A DNA stretch of 64,000 bases. Origin: Saccharomonospora xinjiangensis XJ-54 (GTDB lineage: Bacteria; Actinomycetota; Actinomycetes; Mycobacteriales; Pseudonocardiaceae). The stretch covers positions 1,961,482 to 2,025,481 of the forward strand of contig NZ_JH636049.1 in NCBI RefSeq assembly GCF_000258175.1, given 5' to 3'. The position numbers were made by a program, and so were the translations under genes. Below the pieces are notes generated by a model. The model searched no databases, was not told the DNA's origin, and saw only the letters and a program-made list of their open reading frames with translations. This document shows positions 18,750 to 28,670 of this stretch, in pieces (position 1 is the stretch's first letter; the number at the start of each line of letters is the position of its first letter).

Positions 18750-19559
18750 TCAGTCCTCGTGGGCGCGGCCGAGTTCGACGGAGCGGTCGCGCGCCGCCTC
18801 GATGGCCGCGAGAAGCGCGGCCCTGACCCCATGCTTCTCCAGCTCTCGGATCGCGTTGATCGTCGTACCCGCCGGGGAGGTCACGGCCTCCCTCAGCAAC
18901 ACGGGGTGGCTCTCGCCCTCGGCGAGCATCTTGGCCGCCCCGACGGCCGACTGCACGATGAGCTGCTCGGCGACGGCGCGAGGCAGCCCCAGGAGGATGC
19001 CCGCGTCGATCATGGCCTCGACGAGGTAGAAGAAGTACGCCGGACCGGAGCCCGACAGGGCGGTGACCGCGTCCTGCTGCGACTCGGGAACCTCGACCAC
19101 CTTGCCGACGCAGCCGAGCAGGTCGGTGACGATCTCGATGTGCTCGGGCCCCGCGTACTTGCCCGCGGACACGGCGCTCATCGCCTCGCCCACGAGCATC
19201 GGCGTGTTGGGCATCACCCTGACCACGGGTGTTCCCGAAGGGAGCCTGCGCTCGAACAGTGCCGTCGGCAGGCCCGCGCACAGCGACACCACGAGGGACT
19301 GCGGTCGCAGCAGCGGCGCGAGGTCGGCGAGCACGGGCTCGATGTCCTGCGGCTTTACCGCGACGACCAGCAGGTCGGCCCGCTCTGCCGCCTCCTTCAC
19401 GGTGACGCCGGTGATCCCGTAACGCTCCTGCAACTCGGTCGCCCGCTCAGGGTGCCGCTCGGTGAACAGCAGATCCTCCGGAGCGCGCCCTCCGCTGAGC
19501 AGCCCGGACAGCAGCGCTTCTCCGATCTTGCCGGCACCCAGTACAGCGATGGTTCCCAT
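18750..19559 (-). CDS. proC: Pyrroline-5-carboxylate reductase
   Basis: Last step of proline synthesis, NAD(P)H reduction of P5C. 269 residues. The Rossmann motif is IAVLGAGKIGEALLSGLL, with VVAVKPQDI in the middle, and the family signature near the C-terminus is ALSGSGPAYFFYLVEAM followed by SPAGTTINAI. The start at ATG 19559 is unambiguous. Proline dehydrogenase, the degradative enzyme using the same intermediate, lies 1 kb upstream. Confidence 0.97.
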   Translation of the reverse strand: MGTIAVLGAGKIGEALLSGLLSGGRAPEDLLFTERHPERATELQERYGITGVTVKEAAERADLLVVAVKPQDIEPVLADLAPLLRPQSLVVSLCAGLPTALFERRLPSGTPVVRVMPNTPMLVGEAMSAVSAGKYAGPEHIEIVTDLLGCVGKVVEVPESQQDAVTALSGSGPAYFFYLVEAMIDAGILLGLPRAVAEQLIVQSAVGAAKMLAEGESHPVLLREAVTSPAGTTINAIRELEKHGVRAALLAAIEAARDRSVELGRAHED

Positions 19560-19775
19560 GCCAGCAACACTAAGCCAGGCCCTCTTTCACGACTCCCGCG
19601 TACCGCGCGGAGAGAACGTGTCGAACACCGCCTTGGCCGCGTCGCACGACGCCCACGTGCCGGCGCGGAGCGCTGACCTGCCGGGGCAGCCAGCCGTGAG
19701 CCCGCGCGGGCGGTGTCACAGGACTGACCTCGGTCGGCCACGGAGGGATCCCGTGCGCCCGCGGGCGGGCGGGTG

Positions 19776-20600
19776 TCACGGCAGGGGGGCCAGCGCCAGT
19801 TGCCTCGCCTGGCAGACGAGACGACCGTGGCTGTCCACCACCACGGCGTCGGAGTCGAACCAGCCCTCGTGGACGGCACGGCAGTCCACCTGTATCCGCA
19901 GCCAGCCTGGATGCGGGCGGGTCCGCACCAACGTGGTGAGCTGCACGGTCGGCGCCCACCCTGTGCCTCCGAGGTTGAACACCACCGGCGGGTTGAGATC
20001 ACCGGCGAGGAGCAGGAAGTACGGGTCGGGTTCACCGTGGCGCGGACGCACCCACAACCGGAGGCGAGGCGGGTCGTCCCGCCTTCCGGCGAGATAACCG
20101 GCCGTCGCGGGGTCGATCCGGACATCACAGCCCTTGGCGAGGTGGAACAGCCCCTCGGCTGTGCGGCCCGCCAGCGCGATCGCCCCCGCAGGCGGCTCGA
20201 CGGGCAGCGCGGGCACGTCGTTCCACACGGGAGGGCGCAGCGGGAGTCTGCCTGCCGTCACCCTCGCCTCCACACAGCTTCGACCCCGCTGCTCCATGCT
20301 CACGGCCACCACCGTGGCCCTCCTGCCCACCTTGCGCACCTCGGCGCGCAGGAGCACAGGGCCCAGCGCGAGCGCGTGCAGGAACTCGGCACTCACAGCG
20401 AGCGGCTCGGAGGGTGGCTCACCCGCCTCGAACAGCGCCCTGATCCCGGCCTTCGCCACGAGGGCGAGCAGGAATCCCCCGTGCGGATGCCTTCCGATCG
20501 CCCACTCCTGGCGGAGGTCGGCGGTGAAGGTGCCGTCGCCCAGCGAACGGATCTCGCAGGCCGCCGCGAACGACAGCGGCTCCGAGTCGATCGTGCTCAC
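19776..20600 (-). CDS. Thioesterase family protein (TesB-like double hotdog)
   Basis: 274 residues. WAIGRHPHGGFLLALVAKA resembles the HGG segment of acyl-CoA thioesterase II hotdog proteins, and the C-terminal half repeats the fold (VFNLGGTGWAPTVQLTTLV). Hydrolysis of an acyl-CoA is likely; the substrate is unknown. GTG 20600 overlaps the proline dehydrogenase stop (GTGA, 20597-20600), so the two are translationally coupled. The 216 bp between it and proC carry no gene. Confidence 0.8.
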   Translation of the reverse strand: MSTIDSEPLSFAAACEIRSLGDGTFTADLRQEWAIGRHPHGGFLLALVAKAGIRALFEAGEPPSEPLAVSAEFLHALALGPVLLRAEVRKVGRRATVVAVSMEQRGRSCVEARVTAGRLPLRPPVWNDVPALPVEPPAGAIALAGRTAEGLFHLAKGCDVRIDPATAGYLAGRRDDPPRLRLWVRPRHGEPDPYFLLLAGDLNPPVVFNLGGTGWAPTVQLTTLVRTRPHPGWLRIQVDCRAVHEGWFDSDAVVVDSHGRLVCQARQLALAPLP

Positions 20601-21532
20601 GAACGACTGACCAGTGCTCGCAGGAACAACGCGAGGTTCGCGGGCCGCTCCGCGAGCCTTCGCATCAGGTAGCCGTACCACTGCTCACCGAACGGCACGT
20701 ACACACGCACGGTCTCCCCTTCCGCGGCCAGCCGGCGCTGCTCGTCCGGCCGGACTCCGTACAGCATCTGGTACTCGTAGGTCCCTGGTCGCCTGCCGTA
20801 CCAGCGCGTGCGCTGCCGCAATACCCCCACAAGCCGGGGATCGTGGGTGGCGAACATCGCGTACGCGCCACCCTCGAGGAGCAGGTTGGCACATCGCACG
20901 TAGCTGAGATCGACAGCGTGGGCATCGCTGTGCGCGACATCGCCCGGCTCAGCGTAGGCGCCCTTACACAGCCGCACACGAGACCCCTTGTGTGCCAGCG
21001 CGGCGACATCGGTTTCGCTGCGGCGAAGGTAGGACTGGACCACTGCTCCGACCCAGGGCCACGTGCGGCGCGCGTCGTTCACCACGGCGAGCGTGCTGTC
21101 GGTCGTGGTGTGGTCCTCCATGTCCACGGTGACAGTGGTGCCGCACCGCTGCGCAGCCTCACAGATGCGGCCGAGGCTCAGCGAGGCGAGCGCGGGATCA
21201 CCGTCCACGGTCAGGGCCGACAGCTTCACACTCACCTCGGCGTGGCCGGAGAGGCCCTGCTCGGCGAGGCCGTCGAGCAACCGCAGGTACGTGCGGACAG
21301 CCCGCTCGACCTGCCCGCGATCGCGGGTCCACTCGCCCAGGTAATCGAGGGTCGCGTAGCGGCCGTCGGTGGCGAGGGCCCTCACGGCGGCCAGCGCGTC
21401 CGCCACGGTCTCACCCGGCACGAACCGGGCGACGATCCGCCGGGCACCCGGCACCGTGAAGGACCTGGCCACCGCACGCCGGATCACGTCGTTGCCCGCG
21501 GCGGCGAGGATCAACGATCGCAGCGGCTCCAC
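20597..21532 (-). CDS. Proline dehydrogenase (monofunctional)
   Basis: FAD enzyme oxidising proline to pyrroline-5-carboxylate. It is 311 residues, typical for monofunctional bacterial PRODH. Motifs: VSVKLSALT, VTVDMEDHTTTDSTL, VRLCKGAYAEP, FATHDPRLV and the C-terminal RVYVPFGEQWYGYLMRRLAERP, which carries the proline-binding arginines. Start chosen at GTG 21532 (VEPLRSLIL); the longer open frame upstream is not family-like. Confidence 0.94.
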   Translation of the reverse strand: MEPLRSLILAAAGNDVIRRAVARSFTVPGARRIVARFVPGETVADALAAVRALATDGRYATLDYLGEWTRDRGQVERAVRTYLRLLDGLAEQGLSGHAEVSVKLSALTVDGDPALASLSLGRICEAAQRCGTTVTVDMEDHTTTDSTLAVVNDARRTWPWVGAVVQSYLRRSETDVAALAHKGSRVRLCKGAYAEPGDVAHSDAHAVDLSYVRCANLLLEGGAYAMFATHDPRLVGVLRQRTRWYGRRPGTYEYQMLYGVRPDEQRRLAAEGETVRVYVPFGEQWYGYLMRRLAERPANLALFLRALVSRS

Positions 21533-21623
21533 GACGCAAACTTTACGGGTCGGACGCGGGAAAGCTATGGCTACCCTGAGGATGATCCGGTTTTTCTTCC
21601 GGTTTCCCCGTGCACTCTTCCGA

Positions 21624-22424
21624 TCACTGACCGAGATGAAGGCGGGTGAACAAGAGCCCTTCGGCGAGGTCGGCGACACGGTTGGCCGGGTACCTCGCAC
21701 CCCGCGTGTTGATCTCCAGCACGACGGTGCCCTCGTAGCCTTTCGCCACGAGTCTTTCCAGCAGTTCCGCGCACGGCTGATCGCCACGGCCGGGGACGAG
21801 GTGCTGATCCTTGGGGATTCCCGTGCCGTCGGCGAGGTGCACGTGCGCGAGGCCGTCCCCCATCCGGTCGGCCAGCGCCAGCGCGTCCATGCCGGCAGCC
21901 GCGGTGTGGGAGAGGTCGAGCGTGTAATGCGCGTAGCCGACGTCGGTGGGATCGATGGAGGGGCGGAACGCCGATACCCGCGCGTTGCGCCGCCCTCCAG
22001 GAGGACGCACCTTGAACATGTTCTCCACCGCGATCACCACCCCGCTCTCCTGCTCCAACGCGGCGACGAGGTCGGAGAAGGCGTCCCCGTACCTGCGTTG
22101 CCAGCGGAACGGCGGGTGCACGACGACGGTCGTCGCCTCCAGTTCGAGCGCGGCCTCGACCGAGCGGCGGAGCCGCACGACCGGGTCTGGCGACCACACG
22201 CGCTGGGTGATCAGCAGCGACGGTGAGTGCACCGACAGCACGGGCACCCCCGTCGCGACGCTGTGTTTGCGCAGTGCCTCGACGTTCTGGCTGTCCGGAT
22301 CGACCCACACCATGACCTCGACACCGTCGAAGCCGAGGTCGGCTGCCAGCTCGAAGGCCCTGTGCGCGCGGAGCGGCCACACCGACGCCGTGGACAGCGC
22401 GACCGGAATCGCCGGGGTGGCCAC
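21624..22424 (-). CDS. Sugar phosphate isomerase/epimerase-like TIM barrel
   Basis: 266-residue xylose-isomerase-like TIM barrel. It has AADLGFDGVEVMVW, VVVHPPFRWQRRYGDAF, VIAVENMFKV, YTLDLSHTAAAGMDAL, HVHLADGTG and GTVVLEINTRG; the E, D, H and E residues are arranged as metal ligands. The substrate is not known. Counterpart of Rv0498. GTG 22424 lies 1 bp after the stop of the preceding membrane-protein gene. Confidence 0.88.
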   Translation of the reverse strand: MATPAIPVALSTASVWPLRAHRAFELAADLGFDGVEVMVWVDPDSQNVEALRKHSVATGVPVLSVHSPSLLITQRVWSPDPVVRLRRSVEAALELEATTVVVHPPFRWQRRYGDAFSDLVAALEQESGVVIAVENMFKVRPPGGRRNARVSAFRPSIDPTDVGYAHYTLDLSHTAAAGMDALALADRMGDGLAHVHLADGTGIPKDQHLVPGRGDQPCAELLERLVAKGYEGTVVLEINTRGARYPANRVADLAEGLLFTRLHLGQ

Positions 22425-22425
22425 G

Positions 22426-24123
22426 CTAGCGGGACACCAGTAGCAACGCCGCGGGCGACACGGTCACCACAAGGCCGACGAGCAGTGCCAGCACGGTGGT
22501 CTGCGTGTCCTCCGCCTTCCGGACCTTGCGCACAATCCAGACCAGGCCGACGGTGACCAGCAGCGCGGCGATCAACGCGGCAGCCGGGAGTTGGCCCCAC
22601 AGCCAGTTGAAGCCGAGCCACACCCCCGCTCCGCCCGCGACTCCGAGCGCGAGCTGCCCCGCGAGCAGAAGCCACTGCTTCGCGGGCGATTCCTCCTCGG
22701 CGGCGTCGCCTGCCTCGATGCCTGATGCGCCGGTGTCGCCGTTTCTCCGGTCGTTCTGCCCGTTCCCTTCGGAGCCGTCGTACTCGACGTCGTGGTCCTG
22801 GTCGTAGTCGTCGTAGTCGCCGTCGTAGTCGTCGTAGGCGGCGTCCGGGTGGTCGGCGTACGGCTCGTCGCCGTAGGCGCCGTAGGTGCCGTCGGCGAGT
22901 GGGTCGTCGGCGAGAGCTCCCACCCTGGTGGCCGCGTCCAGGTCCTCGGAGTCGTCGGAATCGTCGTCGAAGTCCGGGACGTAGTACCCGGTGTCCGGGC
23001 CTTCTCCGCTGCCGTCGTCGTCCAGTGTCGCTGGGGCGTGGACCTGCGTCTCCTCGACGGAAGGATCGGGGCCCCCCTGACGCTCGGCGCGGCCCGGGAC
23101 CGGTCCTGCCGGTCCCGGATGCCCCGGCCAGCTCGCCAATCCGGCCGGTGGGGCGTCGGCACGCACGGGCTCGGACAGTGCCGTTTGCTCCGCATCGCTG
23201 ACCCCGACCGCGGGAAGCTGCTCGGTGTGCGGCTCGGGGTCCGGCGCCGGGGCGCCCCTCGGTGGCCTTCGCCGTCGCGGCGGCAGGGCGAACCGGCTGG
23301 AGCGTTGTGGGGGACCGCTCGCAGGTGGTGCAGGCGGTGCGGCGGCCTGCTCCTGTTCTTCGACGTCGCCGAGCCCGTCGAGCCGGGCCGCGAGCGTTCC
23401 CTCCTGCGCCGCAGGCGGTGGCGGGGGCGCGGGGACCCTGCGGGTGGCCGCCATCCGGCTCGCCGCGTCGGGCTGCGGTGTCTGCTGCGAAGGGTTCGCC
23501 GACGTCTGCGGACTCGGCGGGACCGGTAGGCCCCCCGTCGTTCCGCCGCCCTGGGGCGCACCACCCGGCGGCACCGGGTTCGCCCCGCTGTTCTGCTGCT
23601 TCGGTGGCAGCCGGAAACCGTTCGTCGTCGGCTTGCCGTATCCGGTGCTGTGGGCCGTGCTCGGGGGCAGGCTCGACTGCGTGGGGGGCGCGGAACTCGC
23701 CGGTGCAGGCGCCGACCGCGCCTGGCCGCGCGGTGGGAGCGGCTGGCGAGTGGACCCCTCACCGGCGCCCGGCGCGGGATACGCACCGGACCCCTGCGGC
23801 GTCCGTGGTGGCGCAGGCACCTTCTGCGGGCCTGTGCGAGGCGCAGCCGAACGGCCACGTGCCTGCTCGTCCCCCTCGGGAGAGCGTCCCTTCGGCCTGC
23901 TGCTCTGTGCCGCCGCGCCGGGTGGCGGCCCCTCGGAACGGACTCTCTCGATGATCGCCTGAGGCGCCGTGTCGGTGAGCCCGGGCTGCCGCGCGCCGGG
24001 CGCGTCGTCCTCGGCAGCACGGCGCCGTCGGCGACGCGGTGTGTCGCCGACCTTTCCGCCGTGTTCGGCGAGGAGTTCGGCCACGGTCTTCTGCGGCCGC
24101 CCGCCGTCGCTGTCTCGCGTCAT
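22426..24123 (-). CDS. Proline-rich, acidic membrane protein of unknown function
   Basis: 565 residues. The N-terminus has a short conserved-looking motif (TVAELLAEHGGKVGDTPRRRRR). It continues as a low-complexity Pro/Gln/Ser/Gly-rich region to about residue 370, an Asp/Tyr-rich acidic stretch (DYDDYDQDHDVEYDG and similar), and three hydrophobic helices near the C-terminus (WLLLAGQLALGVAGGAGVWLGF, AALIAALLVTVGLVWIV, TVLALLVGLVVTVSPAALLL). Counterpart of Rv0497 by position. A cell-envelope role is likely but not demonstrable. ATG 24123 chosen; GTG 24132 is possible. Confidence 0.82.
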   Translation of the reverse strand: MTRDSDGGRPQKTVAELLAEHGGKVGDTPRRRRRRAAEDDAPGARQPGLTDTAPQAIIERVRSEGPPPGAAAQSSRPKGRSPEGDEQARGRSAAPRTGPQKVPAPPRTPQGSGAYPAPGAGEGSTRQPLPPRGQARSAPAPASSAPPTQSSLPPSTAHSTGYGKPTTNGFRLPPKQQNSGANPVPPGGAPQGGGTTGGLPVPPSPQTSANPSQQTPQPDAASRMAATRRVPAPPPPPAAQEGTLAARLDGLGDVEEQEQAAAPPAPPASGPPQRSSRFALPPRRRRPPRGAPAPDPEPHTEQLPAVGVSDAEQTALSEPVRADAPPAGLASWPGHPGPAGPVPGRAERQGGPDPSVEETQVHAPATLDDDGSGEGPDTGYYVPDFDDDSDDSEDLDAATRVGALADDPLADGTYGAYGDEPYADHPDAAYDDYDGDYDDYDQDHDVEYDGSEGNGQNDRRNGDTGASGIEAGDAAEEESPAKQWLLLAGQLALGVAGGAGVWLGFNWLWGQLPAAALIAALLVTVGLVWIVRKVRKAEDTQTTVLALLVGLVVTVSPAALLLVSR

Positions 24124-24175
24124 CCTTTCCACCGTGCCCGTCGCCCGTTCGTTACGTCCAGTCTGAACCCAGGCA

Positions 24176-25147
24176 TCATGCGTGCCGCCTCCGGCCGGTC
24201 AGCAAAGCGGTCTGTTCTGTGCCGTCGGAGCGGTCCAACCGTTGCAGGATGACACCCTCCCTGAGCGCCCAGGGACAGATTTCCAGGGATTCCAGTGACA
24301 GCGCCCGCATCGTGGCCTCCGCCACAAGCGCGCCCGCGACGAGTTGGTGTGCCCTGCTGGGACTCACACCCTCAAGCTGCGCCAAGTCGTCCGACGACAT
24401 GCGTGAGATGAACGCGATCAGCTGCCGGAGACCTGCGCGCGTCAGCACCCTGCTCACCCGAGGGCCTGCCGACGACGGCGCGGCACCCGTCAGCCTCGCC
24501 AGCGTCCGGAACGTCTTCGACGTGGCCACGACACGGTCGGGCACGCCCGTGCTCGCGACGCGGTCGGCGAGATCGGCGAGCTGGTCCTCCAGCCAGGCCG
24601 AAGTGGCGACGACCTCCGAGCGGGTGGGCGGGTCGTTGGCGAAGCGCGTGCGCGTGATGCGGCCCGCACCGAGCGGCAGCGACTCCGCGAATTCCGGCTC
24701 CTCGTCGATACCCATCGCGACCTCGAGGGAACCGCCACCGATGTCGAGCACCAGCAACCGCCCCGCCGACCAGCCGAACCACCGTCGCACGGCAAGGAAG
24801 GTGAGGGTGGCCTCCTGCTCGCCCGTCAGCACCTGGAGTTCGATGCCCGTCTCGTCGGCGACCCTCCGCAACACCTCGGCGGCGTTGACCGCGTCCCTGA
24901 TCGCCGACGTCGCGAACGACATGACCTCCTCGCACCCCAGCCGCTCGGCCGCGTCACGGGCCTCGGCTACCGCGATCACCAGCTCGTCGGCCGCCTTCTT
25001 GTCCAGCTCGCCGCCCTCGTCGATCTGCTCGACGAGACGCAGCACCGACTTCTCGGAGTGCATCGGCGTGGGGTGGGCACCACGATGCGCGTCCACCACG
25101 AGAAGGTGAACGGTGTTGGAACCGACGTCGAGTACCCCTAGGCGCAC
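24176..25147 (-). CDS. Exopolyphosphatase / guanosine pentaphosphate phosphohydrolase family (Ppx1-like)
   Basis: 323 residues of the actin/HSP70-fold Ppx-GppA family, without the C-terminal HD region of long family members. Motifs: [17 protein letters not shown] (phosphate 1), the catalytic Glu in [26 protein letters not shown] (phosphate 2). It should degrade polyphosphate or pppGpp. Counterpart of Rv0496, immediately next to senX3-regX3, which responds to phosphate. Confidence 0.93.
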   Translation of the reverse strand: MRLGVLDVGSNTVHLLVVDAHRGAHPTPMHSEKSVLRLVEQIDEGGELDKKAADELVIAVAEARDAAERLGCEEVMSFATSAIRDAVNAAEVLRRVADETGIELQVLTGEQEATLTFLAVRRWFGWSAGRLLVLDIGGGSLEVAMGIDEEPEFAESLPLGAGRITRTRFANDPPTRSEVVATSAWLEDQLADLADRVASTGVPDRVVATSKTFRTLARLTGAAPSSAGPRVSRVLTRAGLRQLIAFISRMSSDDLAQLEGVSPSRAHQLVAGALVAEATMRALSLESLEICPWALREGVILQRLDRSDGTEQTALLTGRRRHA

Positions 25148-25240
25148 AAAGTCCTACGGTACCGTTCGCCGGCGTGCTTCCACTGTGACATCGGACGGGG
25201 AACCGTTCGGCGGTCGCCACTCTGCGCCGAACGTCCCGTT

Positions 25241-25930
25241 TCAGGCCTCGAATTTATAGCCCAGCCCACGGACGGTGACCAGATGCCGAGGCGAACCGGG
25301 GTCTGGTTCGATCTTGGAGCGAAGACGCTTGACATGAACGTCGAGCGTCTTGGTGTCACCGACGTAGTCCGCGCCCCACACCCGGTCGATGAGCTGGCCG
25401 CGCGTGAGCACGCGGCCGACGTTGCGCAGCAGGTACTCGAGGAGATCGAACTCCTTCAGCGGCAGCGGGACCTCCGTGCCGTCCACCGTGACCACGTGCC
25501 GCTCGACGTCCATGCGCACGGGGCCGCCTGTCAGCACGGGCTGGGCCTGCTGGCCTTCGACCGCCGGCTTCTCGCCTCGCCTGAGTACCGCCCTGACGCG
25601 CGCGATCAGTTCACGGGCCGAGTAGGGCTTCGTGACGTAGTCGTCGGCCCCCAGTTCGAGACCGACGACCTTGTCGATCTCGCTGTCCCTTGCCGTCACC
25701 ATGATCACCGGAACGCTGGAGCGCTGGCGCAACTGCTTGCACACGTCCGTGCCGCTCATGCCAGGCAGCATGAGATCGAGCAGGACGATGTCGGCGCCGT
25801 TGCGGTCGAACTCTTCGAGGGCCTGCCTGCCGTCGGTGGCGACGGCGGCCGTGAACCCCTCCTTCCGCAACAGGAAGGCCAACGGGTCGGCGAACGACTC
25901 CTCGTCCTCCACGATCAGAACCCTGGTCAC
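25241..25930 (-). CDS. regX3: Response regulator RegX3 (OmpR family)
   Basis: 229 residues. The receiver domain (MTRVLIVEDEESFADPL) has its phospho-acceptor Asp in IVLLDLMLPG and its Lys in YVTKPYS. The C-terminal winged helix is LPLKEFDLLEYLLRNVGRVLTRGQL and VDVHVKRLRSKIEPDP. Partner of SenX3; in mycobacteria the pair controls phosphate starvation genes. GTG 25930 overlaps the senX3 stop (GTGA). Confidence 0.96.
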   Translation of the reverse strand: MTRVLIVEDEESFADPLAFLLRKEGFTAAVATDGRQALEEFDRNGADIVLLDLMLPGMSGTDVCKQLRQRSSVPVIMVTARDSEIDKVVGLELGADDYVTKPYSARELIARVRAVLRRGEKPAVEGQQAQPVLTGGPVRMDVERHVVTVDGTEVPLPLKEFDLLEYLLRNVGRVLTRGQLIDRVWGADYVGDTKTLDVHVKRLRSKIEPDPGSPRHLVTVRGLGYKFEA

Positions 25931-27240
25931 GACGTTTCTCCTCCTCGGGGGCTTTCCTGCGCTGACGCAGGCACGGTGTGCGCGCTCCGCGCGCCCTGCT
26001 CCGGCAGCGCGGCGGCGTCAGGCTTGGCGGCGGGCAGTGCGGCGGGCTTGGCGTCAGGCTTGGCGGCGGGCTTGGCGGCGGACAGTGCGGCCGGAACCGC
26101 ATCGCCACGCTCTTCGGCTGCGTTCGGGTGCGCCGGTATGCGCAGCGTGAACGTGGAACCGATCCCCGGCCTGCTCCACAACCGGACCTCGCCGCCGTGG
26201 TTCGCTGCGACGTGTTTGACGATGGCCAGTCCGAGCCCCGTGCCTCCGGTCGCCCTGGACCGCGCCTTGTCCGCCCGGTAGAACCGTTCGAACACCCGCT
26301 GCTGGTCCACCTCGGCGATGCCGATGCCCCGGTCGGTGACGGCGATCTCCACGTGCCCGTCCACCAGTTTGCGGCTGATCGACACGGGGCTTCCCGCCTG
26401 CGAGTAGGCGACGGCGTTGTCGAGCAGGTTCGACAACGCGGTGACGAGCAGCGTGCGGTCGCCCTCGACACGCAGTTCGCTCGCGTTGTCGGTGGTGATC
26501 TCGATGTCGGCCGACTCGGCGGCGAGCCTCGTGCGGCCCAACGCCTCGGCCACCACCGCGTCCACATCGACCACGGTGAGTTCCGGCAGCTTCTCCGCGC
26601 CCTGCAACCGCGACAGCGCGATCAGCTCGGTGACGAGCTTGCCGAGCCGGGTGGACTCTCGCAGGATCTTCTCGCCGAAGCGCCGGACCTCGGCTGTGTC
26701 GTCGGCCGCGTCGAGGACCGCCTCGGCGAGCAGCGCGATGGCGCCGACCGGTGTCTTCAGCTCGTGGCTGACGTTGGCCACGAAGTCCCTTCGCGTGGCT
26801 TCGAGGCGCACAACCTCGGAGTGGTCAACGGCTTCGACGACGGCGTATCCGTCCCCGAGTGGCCGCACCTCGCCGAGCACAGCCTCCGGCCCCCTGCCCC
26901 GCACCGCGAGCGGGGAGAGGTCGATCTCTGTGGGTTCGCCGGTCTCGGCGACCTGCTCGGCGGCCTTGCGGGCCCTGGCGTCGGCCTGGTTCAGCCGCAC
27001 GAGCCCCAGTGCCTCCGCCCTGCGGTTGTGCAACACGAGATCGCCGAAACGGTTGAGGATCAGCACACCGTTGTTGGAGGAGCGCACGAACCTGTCGAGC
27101 AGCTCGGCGGCCGTCGGGCCCTGCGCCGCAGTGCGTCTGCGAGCGATCCCGGACCTGCCGACGGCGATACCGATGAGGAGGCCGATCACCGCGGTGGCGA
27201 TGGCCAGCGCGAACGTAGCGGGCGCCGTCACGGGTGGCAT
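25927..27240 (-). CDS. senX3: Sensor histidine kinase SenX3
   Basis: 437 residues. An N-terminal helix (FALAIATAVIGLLIGIAVG) is followed by a PAS-like region. The HisKA phospho-acceptor is FVANVSHELKTPVGAI. The HATPase boxes are LSNLLDNAVAYS (N), DRGIGIAEVD (G1) and GGTGLGLAIVKHV (G2). The C-terminal 45 residues are Ala/Lys/Pro repeats (SAAKPAAKPDAKPAALP), an unusual tail. ATG 27240 gives a standard membrane anchor; the longer open frame adds nothing family-like. Confidence 0.94.
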   Translation of the reverse strand: MPPVTAPATFALAIATAVIGLLIGIAVGRSGIARRRTAAQGPTAAELLDRFVRSSNNGVLILNRFGDLVLHNRRAEALGLVRLNQADARARKAAEQVAETGEPTEIDLSPLAVRGRGPEAVLGEVRPLGDGYAVVEAVDHSEVVRLEATRRDFVANVSHELKTPVGAIALLAEAVLDAADDTAEVRRFGEKILRESTRLGKLVTELIALSRLQGAEKLPELTVVDVDAVVAEALGRTRLAAESADIEITTDNASELRVEGDRTLLVTALSNLLDNAVAYSQAGSPVSISRKLVDGHVEIAVTDRGIGIAEVDQQRVFERFYRADKARSRATGGTGLGLAIVKHVAANHGGEVRLWSRPGIGSTFTLRIPAHPNAAEERGDAVPAALSAAKPAAKPDAKPAALPAAKPDAAALPEQGARSAHTVPASAQESPRGGETS

Positions 27241-27357
27241 CGTAGGCACGGAGGTGGCCCCGAAGACCAGTACTCGAAGCCTTGTCGTGACAGCCGTGAC
27301 ATCTTCCGGGCACTTGTTCGCCACCGTGTCACCGGCCGTTCACCACCTGGCCCCCGC

Positions 27358-27388
27358 AGGCTGGGGAAGGGCTCACCTTCCCCAGCCT
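27358..27388 (-). terminator. Intrinsic-type hairpin after gpmA
   Basis: Perfect 13-bp stem AGGCTGGGGAAGG / CCTTCCCCAGCCT with a 5-nt loop, 24 bp beyond the gpmA stop and before senX3. No long T run, as is common in GC-rich actinomycetes. Confidence 0.85.
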
Positions 27389-27412
27389 GTCGCACCGGCA
27401 GCGCGGCAGGCG

Positions 27413-28171
27413 TCAACGGCCCTGGCTCGCCACTGCCGCCGCGGCCTTGGCCGCCTGTTCGGGATCGAGGTAGGTGCCGCCGGGGTTGACCGGCCGCAGT
27501 TCGCCCCCGGAGTCACGCAGGTCGTAGCGAAGCGGGATGCCCGTCGGGATGTTGAGACCGGCGATGTCCGCGTCGGAGATGTCGTCGAGGTGCTTGACGA
27601 GGGCTCGGAGCGAGTTGCCGTGCGCGGCGACCAGCACCGTCTTTCCCGCCCTGAGGTCGGGCACGATCGCCGACTCCCAGTACGGCAGCAGCCGCGCGAC
27701 GACGTCCTTGAGGCATTCGGTCCTCGGCATCGCGTCACCGAGTCCGGTATAGCGCGCGTCGCCGTCCTGGCTGTACTCGCTGTCCGCGTCGATGGGCGGC
27801 GGCGGCGTGTCGTACGAGCGGCGCCAGAGCATGAACTGCTCCTCGCCGAACTCCTCGAGCGTCTGCTTCTTGTTCTTGCCCTGAAGCGCGCCGTAGTGCC
27901 GTTCGTTGAGCCGCCAGTCCCGCCGCACGTCGATCCAGTGCCTTTCTGCGACGTCGAGTGCGATGTTCGCCGTGGAGATCGCGCGCCGCAGCAGCGAGGT
28001 GTGGACGACGTCGGGCAGAAGGTCCGCTTCGGCGAGGAGTTCGCCACCGCGCCGGGCTTCGGCCTCGCCCTGCTCGGACAGCGGGACATCGACCCAGCCC
28101 GTGAACAGGTTCTCCGCGTTCCACGTGCTCTGCCCGTGGCGAAGCAGCACAAGGGTTCCAAGTTCGGACAT
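27413..28171 (-). CDS. gpmA: 2,3-bisphosphoglycerate-dependent phosphoglycerate mutase
   Basis: Interconverts 3- and 2-phosphoglycerate in glycolysis. 252 residues. Catalytic His in [20 protein letters not shown], the glutamate motif [14 protein letters not shown], and the second His in [15 protein letters not shown]. Counterpart of Rv0489 upstream of senX3. Confidence 0.97.
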   Translation of the reverse strand: MSELGTLVLLRHGQSTWNAENLFTGWVDVPLSEQGEAEARRGGELLAEADLLPDVVHTSLLRRAISTANIALDVAERHWIDVRRDWRLNERHYGALQGKNKKQTLEEFGEEQFMLWRRSYDTPPPPIDADSEYSQDGDARYTGLGDAMPRTECLKDVVARLLPYWESAIVPDLRAGKTVLVAAHGNSLRALVKHLDDISDADIAGLNIPTGIPLRYDLRDSGGELRPVNPGGTYLDPEQAAKAAAAVASQGR

Positions 28172-28546
28172 GCCACAAGCCTGCCATGCCGCTGTTCTCC
28201 GGAACGGGGCAGCGGGAATCGACCTGCGTTTTCTACTGTGAGTTGCATGGCGGCGGGCGGAACTTCACCCATGCCCCAAGCGTGCTGCCAACAACATGAC
28301 GTTCCCGCCCAGAGAAATGCGGGGCGTTAACCGAGGGGGCGAATTTCACCCTATCGGGGTAGTGCGTAGTCTTGTGATTACAGACCTTGGTCTGACAAGT
28401 TGGCTACAACCCGCCCGGTCGGTCACCACGCACTCCCCGGCCGGACGCGGGCGTAGGCGCAGCTCGTCTCCCCCCTGCCGAGCTGCGGCCCGCCGGCCCC
28501 GTTGGCATCCCCCTCGCCACCGGGTCCACGCGGCGGGAACGTCAGC
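28172..28546. other. Intergenic region with a dyad element
   Basis: No gene is seen in the roughly 500 bp between gpmA and the YbjN gene. A dyad CAGACCTTGGTCTG (6-bp arms, 2-bp centre) lies at 28381-28394, inside a wider imperfect frame CTTGT...ACAAG (28371-28399). This may be an operator or part of the gpmA promoter region; no regulator is identified. Confidence 0.4.
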
Positions 28547-28590
28547 GGGGCGGCTCGAGTTCGCGACTCCCCCCTCCCTCGAGCCGCCCC
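28547..28590 (-). terminator. Hairpin terminator of the mshA-ybjN unit
   Basis: Perfect 13-bp inverted repeat GGGGCGGCTCGAG / CTCGAGCCGCCCC with an 18-nt loop, 80 bp beyond the YbjN-protein stop. Confidence 0.75.
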
Positions 28591-28670
28591 GCGACACTCC
28601 CTCACCACCGCGTCTTACGCCGTCCAACGAGCACGACGATCCGCCGGTTCCCGGTGTGATCAGCGCCGCC

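Noticed and set aside
19560..19775. Small gene between proC and the thioesterase
   Set aside because: Short frames exist but none has a ribosome binding site or recognisable sequence; only a GCGGGCGG(G)TGTCAC direct repeat is seen.
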